64,000 nucleotides of DNA from Paenibacillus chondroitinus NBRC 15376 (GTDB lineage: Bacteria; Bacillota; Bacilli; Paenibacillales; NBRC-103111): contig NZ_BILW01000025.1 of assembly GCF_004000765.1 (NCBI RefSeq), positions 30,720 through 94,719 on the forward strand. Direction: 5' to 3'. The first letter of the stretch is position 1; every line of letters begins with the position of its first letter. This document shows positions 1-8,809 of this stretch, piece by piece. The translations under genes were made by a program, and so were the position numbers. The notes beneath the pieces are model-generated. The model ran no database searches. It had not been told where the DNA came from and saw only the letters and a program-made list of their open reading frames with translations.

Positions 1-3000
1 ACCTCCAAATTGGAAGAGGGAGCTGTGACGACAGATGTATTGGCGGCAGGCAGTGTAGATACGTCGAAGCTGAAGTCGCAAAGCGTGACATCCGATAAGC
101 TTGCGGTAAGTTCAATAACCGCCGAGCATTTGAACCAAGGCATCGTTGCGAGTGAGCATTTGGCCGAAGGGGCGATTCTTGGTATCCACTTTTCGCCAGA
201 GACGATTGGAACGACACACCTGCTCGATGGGATCATTACGAGTGAGAAGCTGGGCTTAGGCGCTATCCGCTCGGAGCATATCGGAAATGGCGAGATTGGC
301 GCTGAACAAATCGTGGAATCGGCGATCGGGCGCGATCATATTGCTGAAGAGGCCGTGACAACGCAGCATTTGCAGGATCAAACGATTACGACAAGTAAAA
401 TTGCTGAAGAAGCGGTGACGGGTACGAAAATTGCTTCCATGAGCATTGAAACTCGTCATCTTCAGGAAAATAGTATCGATGGCAGCCATCTGAAGCCGGG
501 GGCGATTTCGTCCCAGCACTTGGCGCAGGGCTCGATTACACTTAATATTTTCGCTGACAGGAGCTTGGATGGAACGAAGTTAATGGAACAATCCATTACC
601 GGAGAAACGCTTGCGAAAGCGGCAGTCACCGAAGATAAGCTGGCGAATGGCGCCGTTAGTTCGCAGCATATGCAACCGGGAGCAATTTCTACCAGGTCAT
701 TGCAGGAGCAGGCCGTAACAACTAGCAAACTAGGTGAGCAGGCTGTTACTGAAGCTAAACTGGCTGATTCCAGCGTAACGGGTCGTAAAATCTCCAACAA
801 GTCCGTGCACAGCGAGCATATTGTTGACGGCGCAATTACGGCAGCGAAGCTGGCTAATGAGAGCATTCATGGCAGTAAGCTGGTAGCCGGTGCGTTAAGC
901 TCAAGGCATTTGGCCGATGGAGCGATCAGCAGCGCGAAGTTGGCTGCACGGGCGATTGGCAGCGAGCACATCGCGGAAGGGGCTGTGACCGGCGCGAAGC
1001 TGGCGAAGGAAAGCGTGGATAGCACGAAGTTGACAGCTGGTGCTGTGACCGGCGATAAGCTGGCCGATGGAGCCGTTAGTGGAGCGAAGCTTGGACTTGG
1101 CGTAATCGCTAATGAGCATCTGGCAGAAGCGGCGGTCGAAAATAACAACCTTGCGGCGAATTCCGTGGATGGCACCAAAGTGAGCCTTGGCGCGATTAGC
1201 AATTATCATCTTGCGGATAGCTCGGTGTATGGCGCGAAATTGGCGACAGGCAGTGTGGACAGCAGCAAGCTGACGGCTGGCGCTGTGAACCATGAGCACA
1301 TCGTGGACGGTGTGATTGACGCCAGTAAGCTTGCAAAAGGCAGCGTGGACGGCAGCAAAGTGGTTCCAAGTGCTATTCAACGGGAACATTTGACGGATAG
1401 TATCATTGATTCCACGAAGCTGGCGGAAGGCGCTGTGCTCCGAAGCCATCTGGTGGCAGGGATCGTTGATGCGTCGAAGCTGGCGGACAGCAGTGTCGTT
1501 AGCTCTAAGCTGGCAGTAGGTGCTGTAAAAACAGATCATCTGGTTGACGGGGTCATCAATGGAGCGAAGTTGGCACCCGGCAGTGTGGACAGCAGCAAAT
1601 TGGTGTCCGGCGCCGTGAACAGCGATCACATTGCACCAGGTGCAGTGAACGGCAGCAAGCTGGCGGCGCTTAGCGTGGACGGCAGCAAACTCGTAGATAA
1701 CGCGGTGAGCAGCGAGCATCTTAGTGTGAGCTCGGTGACAGGCGCGAAACTGGCAACAGGCAGTGTGGACGGCAGTAAGCTGGTAGCCGGTGCAGTAAGC
1801 AACTACCATCTCGCTGACGGCGTAGTGGATGCTGCGAAGCTGGCGGCTGGCAGTGTCGACGGCAGCAAGTTGACCGCTGGCGCAGTGAACGGCAGCCATA
1901 TCGTGGATGGCGCGATTGACAGCGGCAAGCTGGCTGCGAACAGCGTAGACAGCAGCAAATTGACCGCTGGCGCAGTCACAGGAGATCATTTGGCAGACGG
2001 CGCCCTGTTTGGCGCGAAACTGGCGGCAGGCAGCATTGACGGCAGCAAACTAGCCTCCAACGCGATCAGCAGCTACCATTTATCCGCCGGCAGTGTGGAT
2101 GGCAGCAAGTTGGCAGCCGGTGCGGTGGGCAGCGGACATCTTGCGGAAGGTGCTATAGACGGCGGGAAACTGGCGGCAGGCAGTATCGATAGCAGCAAGC
2201 TTGCAGCCGGCGCGGTAAACGGCAGCCACATCGCGGATGGCGCGATCGACAGCAGCAAACTGGCTGTGAATAGCGTGGACGGCAGTAAATTGGCTCTGGG
2301 CACAGTGACGGCAGATCACTTGGCCGACGGCGCGTTGAGCGGTTCGAAGCTGGCGGCAGGCAGCATCGATGGCAGCATTTTGGCAGCCGGTGCGGTGAGT
2401 GGCGAACATCTTGCGGAAGGTGCTTTGAATGGCGCTAAGCTCCAAGCGAACAGCATCGATGGCAGCAAGCTGGCTTCCGGCTCGATTAGCGCTTTCCATC
2501 TTGGAGCAGGCTGCGTGGACAGTTCCAAACTGGCCGCTAACAGCGTGGATAGCGGCAAGCTGGCGCCGGGCAGTGTGGACGGCAGCAAGCTGGTAGCTAG
2601 CTCGATTAGCAGCTTCCATCTGTCGCCGGGCAGTGTAGACAGCGGTAAAATCATCGCCGGCGCCGTTCATGGGGAACATCTGGCTGAGGGCGCAGTCGAA
2701 GGTACGAAGCTGGCGGCTGGCAGTGTGGATGAGAGCAAGCTTAGCTTCAATGCCGTGCATACTCCTGCGGCAAAGCCGGCGGCTCTGCAACAATTCGGGT
2801 TGGTTCCTTTTGAATTGAAAGTGCAGGACGAAATCGTCGAGGTCACGTTACTCTTTGATGAGCCTTATGCGGATGTTAACTATGTCATCACAGCGACAAC
2901 CAGCCACTCTTCGTGTTATGCCGTAATCAAACAAAAACAAACGCATTCAGCCCAAATGATTATTGTGCGTTCCCGTTTCTCACCGGACGCGTACGGAATC

Positions 3001-3033
3001 ATAAACTGGATTTCCATAGGAACAAAAGGATAA
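1..3033 (+). CDS. Giant decapeptide-repeat surface protein, 5' truncated
   Basis: The frame is open from base 1 and the first codons already fit the repeat, so the start lies off the left edge; 1010 codons are visible. Residues 1 to about 914 are roughly 91 tandem ten-residue units with consensus x-[SAG]-[VI]-x-[SG]-x-[KH]-[LI]-x-x. The first ~25 units are diverse; later ones are homogeneous (GSVDGSKLAA, GAVSSEHLAD types), suggesting more recent expansion there. The last ~95 residues form a non-repetitive domain ending in W-I-x-I-G-x-K-G, like the so-called WIAG-tail found in Paenibacillus repeat proteins. Regular alternation of hydrophobic V/I and L/I positions suggests a beta-solenoid or fibre. 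It probably sits on the cell or spore surface and may be a glycosylation substrate of the following enzymes (inference). No anchor motif is visible. Confidence 0.85.
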   Translation, partial: TSKLEEGAVTTDVLAAGSVDTSKLKSQSVTSDKLAVSSITAEHLNQGIVASEHLAEGAILGIHFSPETIGTTHLLDGIITSEKLGLGAIRSEHIGNGEIGAEQIVESAIGRDHIAEEAVTTQHLQDQTITTSKIAEEAVTGTKIASMSIETRHLQENSIDGSHLKPGAISSQHLAQGSITLNIFADRSLDGTKLMEQSITGETLAKAAVTEDKLANGAVSSQHMQPGAISTRSLQEQAVTTSKLGEQAVTEAKLADSSVTGRKISNKSVHSEHIVDGAITAAKLANESIHGSKLVAGALSSRHLADGAISSAKLAARAIGSEHIAEGAVTGAKLAKESVDSTKLTAGAVTGDKLADGAVSGAKLGLGVIANEHLAEAAVENNNLAANSVDGTKVSLGAISNYHLADSSVYGAKLATGSVDSSKLTAGAVNHEHIVDGVIDASKLAKGSVDGSKVVPSAIQREHLTDSIIDSTKLAEGAVLRSHLVAGIVDASKLADSSVVSSKLAVGAVKTDHLVDGVINGAKLAPGSVDSSKLVSGAVNSDHIAPGAVNGSKLAALSVDGSKLVDNAVSSEHLSVSSVTGAKLATGSVDGSKLVAGAVSNYHLADGVVDAAKLAAGSVDGSKLTAGAVNGSHIVDGAIDSGKLAANSVDSSKLTAGAVTGDHLADGALFGAKLAAGSIDGSKLASNAISSYHLSAGSVDGSKLAAGAVGSGHLAEGAIDGGKLAAGSIDSSKLAAGAVNGSHIADGAIDSSKLAVNSVDGSKLALGTVTADHLADGALSGSKLAAGSIDGSILAAGAVSGEHLAEGALNGAKLQANSIDGSKLASGSISAFHLGAGCVDSSKLAANSVDSGKLAPGSVDGSKLVASSISSFHLSPGSVDSGKIIAGAVHGEHLAEGAVEGTKLAAGSVDESKLSFNAVHTPAAKPAALQQFGLVPFELKVQDEIVEVTLLFDEPYADVNYVITATTSHSSCYAVIKQKQTHSAQMIIVRSRFSPDAYGIINWISIGTKG

Positions 3034-3044
3034 TGGCTTCCTCC

Positions 3045-3081
3045 AAAAGGATCGCGTCTCATGTGCGTGATCCTTTTTTTT
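3045..3081 (+). terminator. Rho-independent terminator of the repeat protein gene
   Basis: A 12-bp stem (AAAAGGATCGCG with CGTGATCCTTTT, one G-U pair) and a 9-nt loop are followed by a run of eight T. It begins 12 bases after the stop codon. Confidence 0.9.
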
Positions 3082-3188
3082 GTGTGATTCGCGGAGCTTT
3101 TTTTGGATATGTACAATCATTTATGCGTCTTGAAGAATAGGATAGAGAATAACCCTAAATGGCATGTATCTACGAAAGGAGGACTTTC

Positions 3189-4343
3189 ATGAAAATTGCC
3201 TTAGTCTGCCCGGATTCTTTGCCCTGTCCACCGATCAAAAGCGGAGCGATTGAGTTATTGATTGATCGCATGGCTCCTTGCTTAAGCAGATTGGGCCATT
3301 CGGTTACGGTTTTTTCGATACAGGATCCTTCGCTCAGTAATGATGAACGGATGAATGGTGTGAGATTCATTCGTTATGACCAATCCACTTATTTCAATGA
3401 TGTGCTGAGCTACTGTGAAAAACGATTGTTTGACGTAGTTCAATTATTTAATAGACCGAATTGGGTTGAAGAAATGAAGCGAGCCGTTCCGGATGCCCGC
3501 GTTTATTTATCGCTTCACAACTTATTAATCAATCACGAGACTCGTGACCAGGCTGCACTTCAAGCTTACGAACTAGCCGATCATCTCATTACGGTCAGTA
3601 AATTCGTTGCACAGGATATCATCAAAGCCATTCCTGCAGTCAGTAGCAAAATCACCACGCTCTATACGGGAGAAGATCCTAAGCGATTTACGCCTCATTT
3701 TACAAGGGAAGGTAAAAAGATTGCTGACAAGCTAAAAGGGGAATTAGGTATTCCTCCTGGCTTCCATGTCGTCCTCTTTGTCGGCAGGCTGCTGCCCAAA
3801 AAAGGGTGCCATCATCTAATTAACGCCATGAAGCTCGTTATCAGAAAATATCCCAAAACAGCGCTAGTGATCATTGGCAGCAAGTGGTATGGTGACCGGA
3901 CCATTAGCACCTATGTCACGAAACTTCGAAAAAGAGCTTTGGCTGTGTCCTCTTATATATATTTTACCAATTTTATACCGGTAGACAGGCTTCCCAGCTA
4001 TTATACAATGAGCGACGTGCTTGTGGTCCCATCCCAATGGCAGGAGCCGCTTGCAAGAGTTCAATATGAGGCTATGGCAGCCGGCATACCGATCATCAGC
4101 TCGAATCGAGGCGGGAATCCCGAGCTTGTTCAAAATGAGAAAAACGGTTGTATCATTGATCTTTATACAGATCCAAGAGCTTACGCTCAGGCTATTATCA
4201 CCTTATTAAACAACCGCGAAAAACGCATCCGAATAGGACGCGAGAACAGGAAATTGATTACGGATCGTTATAACTTTGAGAAGTATGCGCAACGACTATC
4301 GAATCTATATCAAACTACATCAAACCGTATACGATTGGAGTGA
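3189..4343 (+). CDS. GT4-family glycosyltransferase
   Basis: 384 residues, a GT-B fold retaining glycosyltransferase of the GT4 type. The ATG at 3189 is chosen because AAAGGAGG lies just upstream and the product starts MKIALVCPD, as in the family; an in-frame ATG at 3159 lacks a ribosome site. The acceptor-side Gly-rich stretch near residues 18-25, the GRLLPKKG loop and the donor-binding E-x7-E (EPLARVQYE, about residues 286-294) are visible. It is the more diverged of three related GT4 genes in the window (the others start at 4349 and 16075). It presumably transfers a hexose or N-acetylhexosamine in surface glycan assembly; donor unknown. Confidence 0.9.
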   Translation: MKIALVCPDSLPCPPIKSGAIELLIDRMAPCLSRLGHSVTVFSIQDPSLSNDERMNGVRFIRYDQSTYFNDVLSYCEKRLFDVVQLFNRPNWVEEMKRAVPDARVYLSLHNLLINHETRDQAALQAYELADHLITVSKFVAQDIIKAIPAVSSKITTLYTGEDPKRFTPHFTREGKKIADKLKGELGIPPGFHVVLFVGRLLPKKGCHHLINAMKLVIRKYPKTALVIIGSKWYGDRTISTYVTKLRKRALAVSSYIYFTNFIPVDRLPSYYTMSDVLVVPSQWQEPLARVQYEAMAAGIPIISSNRGGNPELVQNEKNGCIIDLYTDPRAYAQAIITLLNNREKRIRIGRENRKLITDRYNFEKYAQRLSNLYQTTSNRIRLE

Positions 4344-4348
4344 ACAGG

Positions 4349-5491
4349 GTGAGGATTGCTTTGGTTTGTACGGAAATGCTAACCGTTCCTTCTATTCGGG
4401 GAGGAGCTATTCAGATTTTCATCGATGGCGTGATTCCCTATTTAAGCGAGAGCCATGAAATAACGGTATTTTGCATAAAAGATAATGACCTTCGTGACCG
4501 GGAGGTAGTAAAAGGTGTGACCTATATCCGGGTGCCGAAAAATGATTATCAAATAAACGTCGCCAACGAGTTGAAAAAGTTGAAGGCCAGTAATCGGACA
4601 TTTGATGTTATCCATGTGTTTAACCGTCCCATGTATGTCCCTATTATCAAGCAGGCTATGCCTGAGAGCCGGGTTGTTTTGAGCTGTCATAATGAGATGT
4701 TTCGCCAACAGAAACTGCCGGATGACAAGGGTCGCCATGTGGTGAAAATAACCCACAACATCATGTCTATCTCCAATTACATTGGAAAAACGATCGTGGA
4801 TCGTTTCCCTGAAGCTGCAAGTAAAGTGAAGACGGTGTACTCTGGTATCAATCTGGATCAGTACAAACCCATATGGCGAGAGGATGCTCAGGCCGAAAGA
4901 AAGGCATTGCGCAAAAAATACGGCGTCGAAAATAAAAAGGTTGTGTTATTCGTTGGACGGCTGTCCGCCAATAAAGGGGCAGATGTTCTGCTGCAGGCCA
5001 TGCAGCGGGTCGTCCAAAAACATAATGACGCCGTGCTGGTCATCGTCGGAAGCAAATGGTTCAGCGATAACCGTGTAGACGATTATATCTCGAATTTGCG
5101 AAGGCTTGGCGATTCGCTGGGGAAAGACAGAGTTGTGTTCACGAACTTTGTGCCTCCCAGCAAGATTCCCTCGATTTACCTGCTCGGGGATGTGTTCGTC
5201 TGCAGTTCCCAGTGGCAGGAGCCGCTGGCCAGAGTGCACTATGAGGCCATGGGGGCGGGCCTCCCGATCATTACGACGAATCGCGGGGGCAATGCCGAGA
5301 TCATTTCAAACCATAAGAACGGTATCGTCATAAGCGCCTATACCGATCCATGGGCATTCGCGAACTCGATCAGCCACATTTTCACGAATCCTTCGAAAGC
5401 GAATGAATTAGGTCGTGCTGGCCGCAAATTTGTGGAGGGCAACTATGGGTTTCAGCATGTTGCCAAGCGATTGCAAGAGCTGTATGTGTGA
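4349..5491 (+). CDS. GT4-family glycosyltransferase (paralogue of the gene at 16075)
   Basis: 380 residues, complete GT4 protein beginning MRIALVCTEML. GTG at 4349 is preferred because GGAG lies 8 nt upstream, exactly as in the 16075 paralogue; GTG at 4340, overlapping the previous stop by 4 nt, is the alternative. The conserved C-terminal half has the GRLSANKG loop and EPLARVHYE (about residues 291-299). Near-identical blocks with the 16075 product (ITTNRGGNAEII, SSQWQEPLARVH) show recent duplication. It is co-transcribed with the GT4 upstream and ends at a terminator. Confidence 0.9.
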   Translation: MRIALVCTEMLTVPSIRGGAIQIFIDGVIPYLSESHEITVFCIKDNDLRDREVVKGVTYIRVPKNDYQINVANELKKLKASNRTFDVIHVFNRPMYVPIIKQAMPESRVVLSCHNEMFRQQKLPDDKGRHVVKITHNIMSISNYIGKTIVDRFPEAASKVKTVYSGINLDQYKPIWREDAQAERKALRKKYGVENKKVVLFVGRLSANKGADVLLQAMQRVVQKHNDAVLVIVGSKWFSDNRVDDYISNLRRLGDSLGKDRVVFTNFVPPSKIPSIYLLGDVFVCSSQWQEPLARVHYEAMGAGLPIITTNRGGNAEIISNHKNGIVISAYTDPWAFANSISHIFTNPSKANELGRAGRKFVEGNYGFQHVAKRLQELYV

Positions 5492-5513
5492 GGGTACGAC
5501 AGCGGGGAGTGGG

Positions 5514-5540
5514 AAGGCCAACTTTACGGTTGGCCTTTTT
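5514..5540 (+). terminator. Rho-independent terminator after the GT4 pair
   Basis: A perfect 9-bp stem AAGGCCAAC/GTTGGCCTT with a 6-nt loop and T5. The same stem recurs at 6109-6135. Confidence 0.85.
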
Positions 5541-5696
5541 GGGTTGTGGGGCGGCTCCGCGTTAGGGGCTGCCGCCAACGGTTGGGTAGGGCGGAGCCGG
5601 TGGGGCCAGAGCAAGGGCAGGGGCTGGAGCTGGGACCGGGGCGGGAGGAGGACCAGAACCCGGACCAGGACCAGAACCCGAGTTTGCCGCCCGGCT

Positions 5697-5878
5697 GAGG
5701 GGAACCACAGGCCGCTATTTCGGCGAAATAGACCGTTTTCGCACGGAAGGGGAACTAGGGTTCCTTATTTCAACGGATTTGGCTGAAATTCCGCCCAAAT
5801 CGTTGAAATAAGTCCCAATAGTTCCCCAAGAATGTGAAAACGGTCCGAAACGCAGAAATAGTGCCCTCAGGTTCCTCT
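5697..5878. repeat. ~180-nt imperfect palindrome (long hairpin)
   Basis: Nested complementary segments pair across a 12-nt loop at 5783-5794. The inner arms are TTATTTCAACG(G)ATTTGG (5765-5782) and CCAAATCGTTGAAATAA (5795-5811). Outward follow GGGGAACTA with TAGTTCCCC, GACCGTTTTC with GAAAACGGTC, and CTATTTC with GAAATAG. The outermost GAGGGGAACC pairs loosely with GGTTCCTC. A small palindrome CTATTTC-GGC-GAAATAG (5715-5731) sits inside one arm. No ribosome site or codon-like pattern supports translation. Confidence 0.75.
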
Positions 5879-6108
5879 ATGTGCTGAAAGGCGAGCATTC
5901 ACTGATGCGCCTCAGCTAAAGTAGCTGGAAAAACTACCTTTAATCTTCCTGCTCAGTGGCAGGGAACGAAATAACGGTAGAAACCACAGCTAAATTGCCG
6001 ATAGGAGGCGAGAATTGGGCATACTCAGCTACTTAGGAAAAAGTGGAACAATTGCAGCAAATAGCAGGAGAAATCGGCGTTATCTACAAGTAGCATGTGC
6101 TATGTACG

Positions 6109-6135
6109 AAGGCCAACCGCAAGGTTGGCCTTTTT
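6109..6135 (+). terminator. Second copy of the AAGGCCAAC terminator hairpin
   Basis: Stem AAGGCCAACC/GGTTGGCCTT with a GCAA tetraloop (GNRA type) and T5 on the + strand. It is oriented to stop rightward transcription; no T-run exists for the leftward gene that ends at 6244. Confidence 0.75.
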
Positions 6136-6243
6136 AAGGGTTTGGGGCGGTTGAGGGCGACTGCGAAACGGCTGCGAGGAGCAGCGTGTGGCGGTGCTTA
6201 GTCGCCCGCTCTGCGCCGTCGTTTCCGCCAACGGCCAAGCCGC

Positions 6244-7212
6244 TTAAGACAACGACTCCTCCTCCAGCCACTGCACGAAGCGCGCAATGCCAACCTCCAA
6301 GCTCGTCGATGGCGTGTAGCCGAGTAGTGTGCGCGCTTTCTCGAAATTGGCCCATGTTCGCGGGACATCGCCGATCTGCATCGGCTTCCAGTGGATGATT
6401 GCTTTCTTGTTCATCGCATTCTCCAACACGGTGACAAGGTCCAGTAAACTGGTCGGGTGGTCGTTCCCGAGGTTAAACACTTCGTAGCCGGGATGGTCGA
6501 AGTCGATGGATTTACGGATGCCGGCAACGATATCGGCTACATACGTATAATCGCGACTGGTCGTGCCGTCTCCGAACAGAGAAAGCGGTTCGCCTTTTGC
6601 GATTTTTTTGGCGAACAGATGAATAGCCAGATCCGGCCGCTGCCGGGGACCGAATACGGTGAAGAAGCGCAGAGCGACAATAGGCAAGCCGAAGCAATGG
6701 CTGTAGCTGCGGCACAGCGCTTCGCCTGAAGCTTTGGTGGCGCCGTATGGCGAGGCGATGAGCAGGGTAGGGTCCGTTTCCGAGAACGGCACCTTGTCAT
6801 TCAAGCCGTACACTGAGCTGGACGATCCAAAAACAAACTTGGAAACGCCGTATTTGACGGCAGCATCCAGCAGATTGACCGTGCCCGCAAGATTGACGTC
6901 GACGTAGGTGCTCGGAATTTCGAGGGATGGCCGGACCCCGGCTTTGGCGGCCAGATGGACGACGGCGTCCGGTTTCCAAGCGCTGAAGATGCGGTCCATA
7001 CCGGCTCTGTCGCGAATGTCGGCTTCGATTAGTTCATATTTAGGTGAACGCAAGTGATTCTGAATGTTGTTCTCTTTCACTTTGCGCTCATAGTAGTCGT
7101 CAAAGTTATCGATCACAAGCACTTCGTAATTATCGTCCAAGAGAAGAGAGTCCACCAGGTGGCTTCCGATGAATCCCGCCCCCCCGGTAACCAGAATTTT
7201 TTGTTTCATCAT
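6244..7212 (-). CDS. NAD-dependent nucleotide-sugar epimerase, UDP-glucuronate 4-epimerase type
   Basis: 322 residues, extended short-chain dehydrogenase. NAD-binding GGAGFIG lies at residues 10-16, the SSSSVYG strand near 130-136 and the catalytic Y156-x3-K160 in SPYGATK. The stretch RFFTVFGPRQRPDLAI is typical of UDP-glucuronate 4-epimerases (CapI/Uge class), which make UDP-galacturonate. The UDP-glucose dehydrogenase and GalU in the window would supply its substrate. GGAGG sits 5 nt before the first of two adjacent ATGs. Last gene of a leftward group with 7235-11542. Confidence 0.85.
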   Translation of the reverse strand: MMKQKILVTGGAGFIGSHLVDSLLLDDNYEVLVIDNFDDYYERKVKENNIQNHLRSPKYELIEADIRDRAGMDRIFSAWKPDAVVHLAAKAGVRPSLEIPSTYVDVNLAGTVNLLDAAVKYGVSKFVFGSSSSVYGLNDKVPFSETDPTLLIASPYGATKASGEALCRSYSHCFGLPIVALRFFTVFGPRQRPDLAIHLFAKKIAKGEPLSLFGDGTTSRDYTYVADIVAGIRKSIDFDHPGYEVFNLGNDHPTSLLDLVTVLENAMNKKAIIHWKPMQIGDVPRTWANFEKARTLLGYTPSTSLEVGIARFVQWLEEESLS

Positions 7213-7234
7213 GGTTTCCTCCTTGGCTGCTTGA

Positions 7235-8005
7235 TCATAATGCGCTTATCCAAGCGCGGACAGAATCGTCTTTGACGGGATGGGCAAACATGACTTCCGA
7301 CTTCTGTGAAGCCGCTTGAATTTCTTGCAAGGAAATATTCGGCCGATAGCGGAAGCACTGTCTGATTTTGCTGGGATATTCTTGGCATCTGGCTCCACAC
7401 TGCATGGCTAACGTCATGTACAGGATTTCTCCCAGCGCAAAAACATCCGTTTTAGCAAGAATTTGCTCAAACAAAGGTTTGTTCACTCTGGCCAGCATCT
7501 TCTTCACAAGGCTATGCCGGTAAACCTGCATCGGGTTGAACGTGCCGTAGAAGTGATTGCTTTGGAAAAACGGCTGCCAAAGTCCCCACTCCTTCCACAT
7601 GCCAAGCGCCGTTGTCCAATTGCTTTTGTGAGGCGTCTTCTCTGTTTTGAGAGCCTCTACTAAACAATCGTAGTCCTCCATGTGATTGCTCAGGAACGAC
7701 TCAAATCCGCCGTGAATGAACATCACGTCATATTCGGTATACACCAAATATTCGTAGGGAATTCGCATATCTTCCAGCCATCTCATGACGTCGTAGAAGA
7801 ATCTCCCAGTCCGTCCTCTGCGCAAGGGTCTGCTGTACGGACAATAGAGGATGTGCTCGCTCTGGCAGACCTCTTTGCCGAAATTCCTGTCTGTGCCGCC
7901 ATTATAAAGCACGATAAAAGCATTCGGGTTATACTTCCGAAGGTTTCTAATTTGTTGGCGAAGCGCAGGTTCGTTCTCGTGGGCTAATAGAGCGAAACAA
8001 ATCAT
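7235..8005 (-). CDS. Uncharacterised GT-A-like protein, tandem family member 1
   Basis: 256 residues starting MICFALLAHENE; the ATG at 8005 follows AAGGAGGAAGCCGC, and a longer frame to 8053 would run into the neighbouring gene. No family name is recognised. Shared features are an N-terminal LLAHENE segment, IRxxRKYNP, a YNGG-x-D-x-NFGK loop, a DxD-like EYD at 91-93 in a hydrophobic strand (VYTEYDVMF), a NPMQVYR segment and a C-terminal HPVK. Together they look like a small nucleotide-sugar-dependent (GT-A) transferase (inference). Two paralogues follow directly upstream, and the same domain occurs in the products of 14066 and 19565. Confidence 0.75.
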   Translation of the reverse strand: MICFALLAHENEPALRQQIRNLRKYNPNAFIVLYNGGTDRNFGKEVCQSEHILYCPYSRPLRRGRTGRFFYDVMRWLEDMRIPYEYLVYTEYDVMFIHGGFESFLSNHMEDYDCLVEALKTEKTPHKSNWTTALGMWKEWGLWQPFFQSNHFYGTFNPMQVYRHSLVKKMLARVNKPLFEQILAKTDVFALGEILYMTLAMQCGARCQEYPSKIRQCFRYRPNISLQEIQAASQKSEVMFAHPVKDDSVRAWISAL

Positions 8006-8018
8006 GCGGCTTCCTCCT

Positions 8019-8798
8019 TTATTTTTTAAGGTTGAAAATCCAATCGCGAACATCAGCGTCCTTGACCGGATGGACGAACATGACCTCAGACCGCTGACTG
8101 GCCTCTTTGGCGTCGTCCAGACGAATGCGATGGTACACGCGAAGGTAATCTACACTCGGTTTAGGGTAAGCTTTTAAGCGTCCGCCGCATTTTTTGGCCA
8201 GCGTAATATAGAGCATCTCGCCTAAGGCGTATACGTTCGTAGCGCTAAACAACTGTTCCAGCATAGGCGTATCAATGATAGCCAACATCCGCTTCAGGAT
8301 GGAACGCCTATACACTTGCATCGGATTAAAGGTCCCATAGAAATCGTCCGTCTGGAAGAACGGCTTCCAGCGGTGCCATTCCTTCCACATCGTTTTGCCG
8401 GGAATCCACCAATTGCGCTTGCGGTCCTTCTCATGGCGGATTAATTTCACCAGAGCGTCGTGGTCTCTAAGCTCATTCTCGACCATACGTTCAAATCCGT
8501 GATTGACGAACATCACATCATATTCGGTGTAGACTAAGTAATCGTAGTTGACGTTCTTCTCCTCTAGCCATCTCATGACATCATAATAGAAACGCCCCGT
8601 CTTCCCCTTCTGCAAAGGCCTGCTGTACGGGCAGTACATAACTTTCATTTTTTTGCAAAGGGCTTTGCCGAAGTTTGCATCCGGTCCGCCGTTGTACAAA
8701 ACAATGAGTACGTTATTCGGGTTATATCTGCGAATGTTACGGATTTGTTTGTAGAGGGCGTTTTCATCAGCATGCGCTAATAGTGCAAAACAGAGCAT
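8019..8798 (-). CDS. Uncharacterised GT-A-like protein, tandem family member 2
   Basis: 259 residues, MLCFALLAHADEN start with AGGAGG upstream. It has the same architecture as its neighbours: IRNIRRYNP, YNGGPDANFGK, CPYSRPLQKG, VYTEYDVMFV (DxD-like), FNPMQVYRR, LGEMLYITLAKKCGG and a C-terminal HPVKDADVRDWIF. It lies 13 bp from member 1 and 11 bp from member 3, consistent with one transcript and origin by tandem duplication. Function unknown; cluster context suggests surface glycan assembly. Confidence 0.75.
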   Translation of the reverse strand: MLCFALLAHADENALYKQIRNIRRYNPNNVLIVLYNGGPDANFGKALCKKMKVMYCPYSRPLQKGKTGRFYYDVMRWLEEKNVNYDYLVYTEYDVMFVNHGFERMVENELRDHDALVKLIRHEKDRKRNWWIPGKTMWKEWHRWKPFFQTDDFYGTFNPMQVYRRSILKRMLAIIDTPMLEQLFSATNVYALGEMLYITLAKKCGGRLKAYPKPSVDYLRVYHRIRLDDAKEASQRSEVMFVHPVKDADVRDWIFNLKK

Positions 8799-8809
8799 GT
8801 TCCAGCCTC

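Larger units (their letters stand above)
5514..6150. repeat. Non-coding block bounded by ~40-bp direct repeats
   Basis: The 750 bases between the GT4 stop (5491) and the epimerase stop (6244) hold no credible gene. They start and end with a near-identical segment: AAGGCCAAC-loop-GTTGGCCTTTTT followed by GGGTTnTGGGGCGG-like sequence (5514-5554 and 6109-6150). Between them are a G-rich purine stretch (5600-5690), a long palindrome (5697-5878) and a 230-nt stretch of AT-balanced sequence without features. The layout resembles an interspersed intergenic repeat, of which Paenibacillus genomes appear to carry many; this attribution is inference. Confidence 0.55.

Noticed and set aside
901..1989. 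Long antisense open frame (362 codons) and similar ones at 462-866 and 2080-2793 opposite the repeat gene
   Set aside because: They are by-products of the 30-bp periodic composition of the sense gene; none has a ribosome site.
1..2745. 30-bp periodicity that could be mistaken for a CRISPR or satellite array
   Set aside because: Units are contiguous coding decapeptides with no spacers, and synonymous drift shows protein-level selection.
5415..5786. 123-codon frame running from the GT4 gene into the palindrome region
   Set aside because: Starts inside the GT4 gene, has no ribosome site and reads low-complexity Arg/Thr sequence across a hairpin.
5900..6060. Possible small RNA or second inverted repeat in the right half of the non-coding block
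   Set aside because: Only short scattered complementarity and no promoter could be seen.
6186..6398. Short frames on both strands around the end of the epimerase gene
   Set aside because: No start signals; explained by the antisense of a GC-rich coding end.
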